Positions 26,724 to 33,997 of a stretch of 64,000 nucleotides of DNA are shown here, in pieces. This DNA is from Bacteroidota bacterium (GTDB taxonomy: Bacteria; Bacteroidota; Bacteroidia; 2-12-FULL-35-15): positions 310,001-374,000 of the forward strand of contig JAQZBR010000001.1 in the NCBI GenBank assembly GCA_029237775.1, read 5' to 3'. The notes below the pieces were generated by a model that was not told the DNA's origin, ran no database searches, and saw only the letters and a list, made by a program, of their open reading frames with translations. Each line of letters starts with the position of its first letter. The stretch's first letter is position 1. The translations under genes were made by a program, and so were the position numbers.

Positions 26724-29312
26724 TTAACTTAGAGTAAATTCTTCTTTGATCTCATTCACCATTTTCAATGTATCTTTTACCGAATCTGCGTTGAGAATTA
26801 TATACCCTCCGGGTTTTGAATTCTCAAGCGCAAACACAAGCGCTTCTCTCATATCGGGTACTACATTCACCTTAAGATCCTGATTGATCTTAGAGATGCC
26901 TTTTTTGATGAGGTTAACAATACTTTCTGCTTCGCGTCCGCGTGTATCTTTGTCAACCCTGATCACTACCTCATCGTAGATCTCAGCAGCGAGCCTTCCG
27001 ACTTCCTCAATATCTTCATCACGCCTGTCGCCAACACCCGTGATAATTCCGGTTTTATATTCCTTGATATTATTCATCAGCTCAGAGAAAGCTTTAATGC
27101 TGTGTGGATTGTGAGCATAGTCAACCATCACTTTTTTATCAGCAACGTCAATGATATTTAATCGTCCCGGTGCCTGCTTCTCATTCATCTCGAATGAGCG
27201 CAATGACTCTTTTATCTTATCGACCGGGAACTTCAGGATATATGCAGCAAGAGCCACCGGCAATACATTCTCGATCATGAAACCGGCTTTGCCTTCCATT
27301 GTCACGGGAATATTCTTCACCTGATCAATGATGATCTCTTTGCTGCCATCACGAATCACAATATTTTCACCATCCTGCACTGCAGCGATGCCCCCCTTTT
27401 TACAGTGATCAGATATACAGATATTTTTAGGGTCCCGGCTGAACAGTGCAATGTTGCACTGAATATGTTCCGCCATATTATACACAAGATCGATAGAGGC
27501 ATTCAGTATTGCATAACCATCTTTCTTTACCGAGCGAGGGATAACTTCCTTCACTCTCGCCATATCTTCTACCGTATAAATATCCTGCATTCCAAGATGG
27601 TCGGCAGCAACATTTGTCACGATCCCTATATCGCACTGGTCAAAGGCAAGACCTGAGCGTAAAATACCACCCCTGGCACATTCCAGCACTGCAAAATCAA
27701 CACAAGGATCATGAAGCACAACCTCCGTGCTCTTCGGCCCGGAGCAATCTCCACTCACCACTTGCTTACCGTCAATGTAAATCCCATCCGTTGTTGTAAA
27801 ACCTGTTTTAAATCCCTGTTGCTGCACTAAATGAGCCATGAGCCTGCTGGTAGTTGTTTTTCCGTTCGTGCCGGTAATTGCAACGATGGGAATCCTTCCT
27901 TCTTTATTTTCAGGAAACATCATGTCGACAATTGCTTTCCCAACATTTCTCGGAGTTCCGGAAGAAGGTGCAATGTGCATCCGTAAACCGGGAGCGGCAT
28001 TCACTTCAATTATAGAACCTCCGTTCTCGCTGAATGATGTTGAGACATCAGGAGCCATGATGTCGAGCCCGCAGATATCCAGCCCGATAACACGTGCTGC
28101 ACGCTCTGCAAACAATACGTTATCAGGATGAACTTCATCTGTGACATCTTCTGCTGTTCCACCTGTGCTCAGATTTGCTGTGTCTTTTAATATCTGGATC
28201 TCTCCTTTTTCAAGTACAGAATCTAGCGTACGGTTTGCGATCTTCAGGAGATTTAAAGTGATCTCATCCACTTCAATTCTTGTAAGAATACTTCCGTGTC
28301 CTTTGCCTCGTGCAGGGTCCGTATTCACATTGCGGATCAGTTCGTCTATGGTTGAAACGCCATCTCCGACCACCAGAGCCGGGGAACGCTTTGCAGCGGC
28401 AACCAGCTTGTAGTTGATCACAAGAAACCTGTAGTCGTATCCTTTAATGTGTTTTTCGACAATCACTTTGCGCGAATACTCCCTTGCAGTTTGAAAACCT
28501 GCAACAAGCGTTTCAAATTTTGTAATATCGGTGGTGATGCATTTTCCCTGATGGCCGTTCAATGGCTTTGTAACCAAAGGATAGCCGATCTTTCGAACAG
28601 CTTCTTCCAGCTCTTCCTCTTTGGTGATCACAACTCCGCGCGGCACCGGAAGCATTGCATCCGCGAGAAGCTCTTTTGTAAGGTTTTTATTCCCGGCAAT
28701 GTCGACTCCTATCATACTCGTTGCATCGGTTAATGCAGCTTCGATCTTCCGCTGATATTTGCCATATCCAAAGAGGATGTATCTTCCATCTGCAATTCTT
28801 TTGACAGGAATATTTCTGCTTACCGCTTCATCGATGATAGATGATGTACTTGGACCGTCATCATTCCGTTCGCTTATATCTTTTAAGAGCTTTAAACCTT
28901 CGGGAATAAAATCTGTTTCTTCGTTATATATCAAAGCGTTGATTATGTCTGCTGCGAGATAAGCGGCTTCAACACCATGCTCTTCATCCTTGTATTCAAA
29001 CACAGAATAAAACGAAGACTCTCCAAGCAAGTGTCCGTGATAGTATGAAACACCTGAAGTGCTGATCGTCTGAAGCTCAGTCCCTGTAAGTGCGAGCAGT
29101 CTTGCAACCGAGAGCAGAACCGGATGGCCGGCTGCATAGGTCTTGATCTCATTGATATCTTTATGTATCGGGGGAAAAATATTTACCAGTCCGATACAAA
29201 GCTTATCAAGATCAATATTTTTTGATTCAGCGATATCTATCTTTAAAACGATCAGCTTGTGATTGTCCGACCAGATATTCGGGCCGCGCATTACTTTCAA
29301 TTCTTTAATCAT
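26724..29312 (-). CDS. cphA: Cyanophycin synthetase
   Basis: 862 residues from ATG 29312 (MIKELKVMRGPNIWSDNHKL), which matches the family N-terminus; an upstream start at 29345 would overlap the previous gene by 8 bases. Domains in order: N-terminal domain to ~160; ATP-grasp (~200-470) with GYPLVTKPLNGHQGK; and a Mur-ligase-like half with P-loop ITGTNGKTTTSRLM at about residue 480, VLECARGGILRSGLAFDQCD and VDYAHNPHS. It polymerises aspartate with arginine side chains (beta-Asp-Arg)n, using ATP, without a ribosome. Length is as expected (~870). The first cyanophycin-specific gene after the isoaspartyl peptidase. Confidence 0.96.
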   Translation of the reverse strand: MIKELKVMRGPNIWSDNHKLIVLKIDIAESKNIDLDKLCIGLVNIFPPIHKDINEIKTYAAGHPVLLSVARLLALTGTELQTISTSGVSYYHGHLLGESSFYSVFEYKDEEHGVEAAYLAADIINALIYNEETDFIPEGLKLLKDISERNDDGPSTSSIIDEAVSRNIPVKRIADGRYILFGYGKYQRKIEAALTDATSMIGVDIAGNKNLTKELLADAMLPVPRGVVITKEEELEEAVRKIGYPLVTKPLNGHQGKCITTDITKFETLVAGFQTAREYSRKVIVEKHIKGYDYRFLVINYKLVAAAKRSPALVVGDGVSTIDELIRNVNTDPARGKGHGSILTRIEVDEITLNLLKIANRTLDSVLEKGEIQILKDTANLSTGGTAEDVTDEVHPDNVLFAERAARVIGLDICGLDIMAPDVSTSFSENGGSIIEVNAAPGLRMHIAPSSGTPRNVGKAIVDMMFPENKEGRIPIVAITGTNGKTTTSRLMAHLVQQQGFKTGFTTTDGIYIDGKQVVSGDCSGPKSTEVVLHDPCVDFAVLECARGGILRSGLAFDQCDIGIVTNVAADHLGMQDIYTVEDMARVKEVIPRSVKKDGYAILNASIDLVYNMAEHIQCNIALFSRDPKNICISDHCKKGGIAAVQDGENIVIRDGSKEIIIDQVKNIPVTMEGKAGFMIENVLPVALAAYILKFPVDKIKESLRSFEMNEKQAPGRLNIIDVADKKVMVDYAHNPHSIKAFSELMNNIKEYKTGIITGVGDRRDEDIEEVGRLAAEIYDEVVIRVDKDTRGREAESIVNLIKKGISKINQDLKVNVVPDMREALVFALENSKPGGYIILNADSVKDTLKMVNEIKEEFTLS

Positions 29313-29337
29313 ATTGTTTCTGATTACTGGCTTATTA

Positions 29338-30270
29338 TTATTCATAAATCTTCACAAATGGCTTTCTGCCTTCCATTCTGTAGCCGCGGTGCATTCTTTT
29401 ACAATTGAATACAATTCCGACATTGCCTTCAGGGTCTAAAGCGATCACGCCTATATCTCCCTTTTCATCACCATTTTCATCGGACACCACAAACTCACAG
29501 GCTTCCTGCACGTTCAATTTTTTATACTGCATTGCACATCGTATGGAAGAAGCAAGCACAGATTTTACAATGAACTCACCGTCACCGGTTGCTGATACTG
29601 CGCAAGCCCGGTTATTAGCATAGCAACCCGCACCTATCACAGAGCTATCACCTATCCTGCCTACCTTACAATTAGAGGTTCCTCCAGTAGAAGTTGCTGC
29701 CGCCAGATTTCCTTCCCGATCGAGCGCTACGGCCCCTACTGTCCCATGATATTTCTTGTTGATCTCGCTAAGGGCAATCTCTTTCGAATCCAGGAATTCC
29801 TCTTTACGTTTTTTCGCAAATGAATCGTATTGATGTTCAGTAATAAAATAAGCATCCGGCTTCAACGCTATATTGATTTTTTTGGCATAATCAAGAGCAC
29901 CGCCAGCACCCAGATAACGGTAATTTGTATTGAGCATAATCGCCTTTGAAAGTGAAACCGGATTCTTTACATTTTTTACGATAGCCACAGCACCGGAATT
30001 AAGATTCTTCCCATCCATGATTGAGGCACACATCTCCACCTCGCCATCCGCATTCAGAGCTGATCCTCTCCCTGCATTAAATAAAGGATTATCTTCTAAC
30101 GCCTTTACTGCTGTTTCAACAGCATCTACGGCTGAGCCATTCTCTTTAAGGATTTTGTATCCCGCTTCTAAAGCCCTTTCAATTCCTTCCTCATACTCTT
30201 TTTTATACTTGCGGATAAATTCAGAGTCTTCACCTGCACCTCCATGTACTGCAATAGCTATTTTACTCAT
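29338..30270 (-). CDS. Isoaspartyl peptidase / plant-type L-asparaginase (Ntn hydrolase)
   Basis: 310 residues from ATG 30270 (MSKIAIAVHGGAG). Ntn-hydrolase proenzyme that self-cleaves before the nucleophile Thr in KYHGTVGAVALDREGNLAAA (about residue 176), then TSTGGTSNCKVGRIGDS and GAGCYANN, the family signatures. No signal peptide, so cytoplasmic. The family splits beta-aspartyl dipeptides; next to cphA and cphB the obvious substrate is beta-Asp-Arg released by CphB, giving free Asp and Arg. Overlap is avoided with the ATG chosen for cphA (25-base gap). First gene of the operon. Confidence 0.93.
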   Translation of the reverse strand: MSKIAIAVHGGAGEDSEFIRKYKKEYEEGIERALEAGYKILKENGSAVDAVETAVKALEDNPLFNAGRGSALNADGEVEMCASIMDGKNLNSGAVAIVKNVKNPVSLSKAIMLNTNYRYLGAGGALDYAKKINIALKPDAYFITEHQYDSFAKKRKEEFLDSKEIALSEINKKYHGTVGAVALDREGNLAAATSTGGTSNCKVGRIGDSSVIGAGCYANNRACAVSATGDGEFIVKSVLASSIRCAMQYKKLNVQEACEFVVSDENGDEKGDIGVIALDPEGNVGIVFNCKRMHRGYRMEGRKPFVKIYE

Positions 30271-30363
30271 GCTGTTCAAGTTTAATCCTCAGCAAAAATT
30301 AAAGATTCGTACCAGGGAATCCCTTTAGCAGTGTGTATTTGAAGAATATTGGAAAATTAAGTA

Positions 30364-30395
30364 TTTGCCGAAGTCAGCCACAGTCAATACATTTG
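30364..30395 (+). promoter_or_regulatory. Orphan consensus promoter, antisense to the neighbouring gene
   Basis: Plus-strand TTTG (30364-30367), then 20 bases, then TACATTTG (30388-30395): a full match to the Bacteroidota consensus. Both flanking genes run on the minus strand, and no plus-strand gene lies downstream, so it would make RNA antisense to the gene at 30449-31126, or it is a chance match. Confidence 0.4.
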
Positions 30396-30448
30396 AAACA
30401 TCTCAAACTTCATTAAACTGATTTATAAGAGGATAGAAAGGTATTACA

Positions 30449-31126
30449 TCACCGGAACCCTGATACACTACGTATTAATAACCAAAAAATGAAAACCAGC
30501 AGATCGGCCAGCGGTTTGAGAAGCGCTATAAGCAAACAGAGCAGGAAACTTGCGAAAAGTGGAATAAAGCCCGCAGGCTGAGAAATTTCGGATTTATAAA
30601 AAACAAGTGATGGTTCTTTACCAATGACTTGCACTATGAATGGATCAATACCCGGCAGAATTCCATGCTGATGAAATTTATGGCAATAGGAAAGGAAGTT
30701 AAATTCCTGTTCATACGCTGGTATTTCAAAGGGATTATTGCGATATCCATGTTTGAAAAAAAGCGCGATGTAGCGCACAAGAAACCCACGCAGAAAACCG
30801 AAGCCATACCCTTTCATATATTGCATTGCCTGCATTACATGCATGCCCTCGTGCACTATATCTGCAATGCATTGCGCCCTGGTTTCATCGAATTTTTTGA
30901 GATAAATACGGTATCTGCCAAGCGAATAAAAATCGGGCAGTGCCTGAGCTGTTACATAAGGGGCGACTAAAGGAGTAAAATATGGAAGGCCTTCATAGAA
31001 GTCAACTCTTGACCAGTCTACACCCGGATACAGGTCTTTTAAAAGCTGTACGGTAACATCCGAAGGCTGATGTTTTCTTAAAAAAAAGTTATCTGAAAGA
31101 TTTTTAAGCCAATTGAGACTGCTCAT
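30449..31126 (-). CDS. DUF4157-like HExxHxxQ protein with C-terminal membrane helices
   Basis: 225 residues. A central zinc-binding-type motif IVHEGMHVMQAMQY (HExxHxxQ) is followed by NPFEIPAYEQEF, where a Glu could be the third ligand; DUF4157 proteins carry the same HExxHxxQ pattern. The C-terminal ~45 residues are hydrophobic (LFASFLLCLLIALLKPL, LLVFIFWLLIRS), so it is tail-anchored. There is no N-terminal signal, so the catalytic part is probably cytoplasmic. Activity unproven. It shares the motif, but little else, with the gene at 2828. Confidence 0.65.
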   Translation of the reverse strand: MSSLNWLKNLSDNFFLRKHQPSDVTVQLLKDLYPGVDWSRVDFYEGLPYFTPLVAPYVTAQALPDFYSLGRYRIYLKKFDETRAQCIADIVHEGMHVMQAMQYMKGYGFGFLRGFLVRYIALFFKHGYRNNPFEIPAYEQEFNFLSYCHKFHQHGILPGIDPFIVQVIGKEPSLVFYKSEISQPAGFIPLFASFLLCLLIALLKPLADLLVFIFWLLIRSVSGFR

Positions 31127-31249
31127 AATTTACATGGATGCTTTCAGTAAATACCCATGCATTTTTATGCCACTCCAGGAAACAAGTCAGCTATGTAAGT
31201 TTTTGAAAGCGGGGTTAAGAAATAAACAAAACCCCTCAAAAATGAACCG

Positions 31250-32107
31250 TTAATAAATGCTCCAGGAAACCTTAAATCCTAAAGTGTTTTCATTTTTATA
31301 CTTCCGGAGAAAGGAGGAAGAAACAAATTGACTAAAACGGATTTTTTGATCGGTGTCATTATCACTATAGTATAAGACAGCATCGGAGAAATTAGTCCGC
31401 TCATAATAGAAACTTACCATCCCTATGTGAGAGATCAAAGGAACATCGCCATTTTTTTTACTTAAGCGTTGTCTGAACCCGGGGAAAAGAGATAGCTCTA
31501 TGCCTGACATCTTTCTTCGTATTTCATAGTATGCTGCCGACTCCGCAGTAATACCCTTATCAATAGTTGCCCCGGAGCGTGTTGTTCCCCTGTAAAGCTT
31601 CAACGTTGTTGCGTAATGTTCAACAGGGAGGGAGAACACGACTCCATAATACCATGAATACGTGTGGAAGCTGTTGTTCCTGCATGAAGCCAACGATCCG
31701 GTTTGTCCTTCTTTCAATGATCTTTTAAAACCGGATACGATGGCAGAATCGCCAGACAATAATTCTTCTGCCGAATGCATTGACAGAAGATCATCGATAA
31801 ACTGTGCCTTAAACGCTGTGGCCCATAGTTTATCTTTCAAGGCCATTCCACCTATCACGGAAAAGAGTTTTTTTTCTTTGAGGAAATATCCTGCGTTAAT
31901 ACCGCTTTCTATATAAATCCCATGACCCGAATTAATGACCAAGCTCTGGTTTACAGGTAACCTGTACCCGGCATTAACATACAGAGGAACAAAATTCCGG
32001 GAATGGGTTAGTGTGGAATCAGCTCGCGCTACTGATACAAAACAAATTGACAGAAACAATACGTTTCTAATCACTTTGCTGCACGAACGAGATCCAGGAT
32101 GTACCAT
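31250..32107 (-). CDS. Exported hypothetical protein, 285 aa
   Basis: An N-terminal hydrophobic stretch (VLFLSICFVSVARA) preceded by basic residues acts as a signal peptide. The rest is strand-rich (FVPLYVNAGYRLPVNQSLVI, SGINAGYFLKEKKLFSVIGG) and ends in an aromatic strand (NTLGFKVSWSIY), as in small outer-membrane barrels. Family not recognised. Its ATG follows the response-regulator stop codon directly (TAAATG), so the two are translationally coupled and the protein may be a target or partner of that regulator. Confidence 0.65.
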   Translation of the reverse strand: MVHPGSRSCSKVIRNVLFLSICFVSVARADSTLTHSRNFVPLYVNAGYRLPVNQSLVINSGHGIYIESGINAGYFLKEKKLFSVIGGMALKDKLWATAFKAQFIDDLLSMHSAEELLSGDSAIVSGFKRSLKEGQTGSLASCRNNSFHTYSWYYGVVFSLPVEHYATTLKLYRGTTRSGATIDKGITAESAAYYEIRRKMSGIELSLFPGFRQRLSKKNGDVPLISHIGMVSFYYERTNFSDAVLYYSDNDTDQKIRFSQFVSSSFLRKYKNENTLGFKVSWSIY

Positions 32108-32758
32108 TTAAACATTATCAGCGAACTTCTCAATATTCACATTTTTCAGAATGCCATTGACGATAGCATATTTTATAAGAGCTGAAGTATTTTTACAATG
32201 TGTTTTGTCGATAAGATTTTTGCGGTGCGTTTCAACCGTACGCTTGCTTAAGAATATTTTTTCAGCGATCTCCTTGTTTGTTAACCCTTCAGCAAGAAGC
32301 TCAAGAACCTGAAGCTCTCGTTTGGTCAGCTTCACATCATCAGCGGGTTTTGTTTCTATAGCTTTTTTCTTAAGTTCAGCACTGATATAGACATTTCCTG
32401 CTGCCACTTCATGAATCGCATGGATCAATTCATCCTTCCCGGTATTTTTTAAGACGTAGCCATACGCTCCGGCACGGAGCAACTGATTCAGATAATTAAC
32501 ATTATCGAGCATCGAGAGGATCAGAACTTTTACATGCTTGTATTCTGCAGCGATTATCTTAGTGGCCTCGATGCCATTCATGACCGGCATGTTAATGTCC
32601 ATTAATACAACATCAACAGGTGTTGTTTCAAGATAATCCAATAATACTCTTCCATTTGGAGCATCTGCAACAACCTGGATGGATTCCTCGTGCTTCAATA
32701 GCGAACGTAATCCTTCTCTTAAAATATCATGATCTTCAGTAATAATTATTCGTAGCAT
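32108..32758 (-). CDS. LuxR/NarL-type response regulator
   Basis: 216 residues: receiver domain (1-~125) with ITEDHDILREG, phospho-acceptor Asp in DVVLMDINMPVMNGIEATK and KDELIHAIHEVAAG; and a LuxR-type helix-turn-helix (~145-205) in KLTKRELQVLELLAEGLTN and KIFLSKRTVETHRKNLI. It regulates transcription after phosphorylation, most likely by the HisKA_3-type kinase encoded just upstream at 32829. A -7 box at 32776-32783 may give it an extra promoter. Confidence 0.93.
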   Translation of the reverse strand: MLRIIITEDHDILREGLRSLLKHEESIQVVADAPNGRVLLDYLETTPVDVVLMDINMPVMNGIEATKIIAAEYKHVKVLILSMLDNVNYLNQLLRAGAYGYVLKNTGKDELIHAIHEVAAGNVYISAELKKKAIETKPADDVKLTKRELQVLELLAEGLTNKEIAEKIFLSKRTVETHRKNLIDKTHCKNTSALIKYAIVNGILKNVNIEKFADNV

Positions 32759-32775
32759 TTGTAATATTTAGCTTA

Positions 32776-32783
32776 CAAATATA
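32776..32783 (-). promoter_or_regulatory. -7 box before the LuxR-type regulator
   Basis: Minus-strand TATATTTG (TAnnTTTG), 17 bases before the ATG at 32758 and after the kinase stop, so the regulator could be expressed without the kinase. Confidence 0.4.
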
Positions 32784-32828
32784 AGAAACAGCACCGTTGG
32801 AGATTTGAGTATTAGTACGGGAAGATCC

Positions 32829-33995
32829 TTATACAGAGACTGTTACTGTGGTACCTTTTCCACACTTCGACTGTATTTTCATTGAACCGCCCATTAATTC
32901 AAGACGATTATAAATAGATTTCAAGCCGGAACCTTTCACTGATGCCTTATCAGTTTCAAAGCCGAAACCATTATCTTTCACCACGATTTCAATCTTATCT
33001 CTGCCTTTTTTCACAAGTATATGTGCTTTGCTTGCACCTGAATGCTTCAGCACATTATTTAAAAGCTCCTGAATGATTCTGAAAATGTCAGTTTCACGAT
33101 CATTAGACAGTCTTTTCTTTACACCAATAACATCGCATTCCAGTTTAAAAGTTTTTGTAGAGAACCTTCGTGCCACTTCATCAAGTATTACCTTCAGCCC
33201 AAAATCCTTTAACAAGGCAGGCATAAGCAGAAAGGAGAGATTCCGGGTCTCGGAAATCGCCTGATCAAGCAATCCAGCTATCTCTGTTTTAACACTCTTA
33301 TTTTCCTTAACATCCTCAAGCTTGAGCTTCGTGGCATACAGTAATTGCCCTAAACCGTTATGAAGTGCTTCCGCGATCCTGCTGCGTTCATCCTCCTGCG
33401 TCTGTAAGATCGTATTCAGAATTTGTTTCTGCTGAAGTAATTTTTGATGCGCGTACCTTTCCTCTTCCTCTTTCCTAAGAGTCACATCAATGATCGCCAG
33501 TTGAACAGTAAATGAATTATCATCCTTATCATTAAAAAGGACACCTTCCATCTGCACAAACCTGGAAGTATTTAAGAGTTGGATCTCGGACACATTCTTT
33601 CCAACATTGTTCCTGAGTCCTGAGAAAAAAGAATAAAATACCGGGATGTGCTCCGGAACCACAAACTCTGAAAAGCGTCTGTTTGTGGCTTTTCTTGCAG
33701 TGATACCCAAAAGGCCCAATCCCTTTTCATTTGCTTCGAGAATGATCCCCACGTTGTTAAGGGTAAAGAATCCAACCGGAGCCATGTCAAAAAGGGAAAG
33801 GTATTTATTCCTGGATTTTTCAAGTTCATGCTGTGCAGACTTAAGCTCTTCGTTCTGCATCTCCAGCTCGATCTTATGGACCTGCAATTGCTGAACAAGC
33901 TCTTTAACATCTGATGCATCGTTATACTCATCAATCGAGGATACCGATGTTTCCGGCACTCTTTTACGAATTATTTTTGGTTTGGACGTTTTCAT
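32829..33995 (-). CDS. PAS-domain sensor histidine kinase (HisKA_3/LuxR-partner type)
   Basis: 388 residues from ATG 33995; a GTG at 34001 that overlaps the upstream stop is the alternative. Coiled-coil/linker first (VQQLQVHKIELEMQNEELK), then a PAS domain (~80-190, KYLSLFDMAPVGFFTLNN). The phospho-acceptor helix ERSRIAEALHNGLGQLLYA with its HN-x-LGQ follows, and a C-terminal HATPase (RIIQELLNNVLKHSGASKAH and VKDNGFGFETDK, GSGLKSIYNRLELMGG). No membrane segment, so it senses an internal signal. Typical partner of NarL-type regulators, here the gene 71 bases downstream. Confidence 0.93.
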   Translation of the reverse strand: MKTSKPKIIRKRVPETSVSSIDEYNDASDVKELVQQLQVHKIELEMQNEELKSAQHELEKSRNKYLSLFDMAPVGFFTLNNVGIILEANEKGLGLLGITARKATNRRFSEFVVPEHIPVFYSFFSGLRNNVGKNVSEIQLLNTSRFVQMEGVLFNDKDDNSFTVQLAIIDVTLRKEEEERYAHQKLLQQKQILNTILQTQEDERSRIAEALHNGLGQLLYATKLKLEDVKENKSVKTEIAGLLDQAISETRNLSFLLMPALLKDFGLKVILDEVARRFSTKTFKLECDVIGVKKRLSNDRETDIFRIIQELLNNVLKHSGASKAHILVKKGRDKIEIVVKDNGFGFETDKASVKGSGLKSIYNRLELMGGSMKIQSKCGKGTTVTVSV

Positions 33996-33997
33996 TT

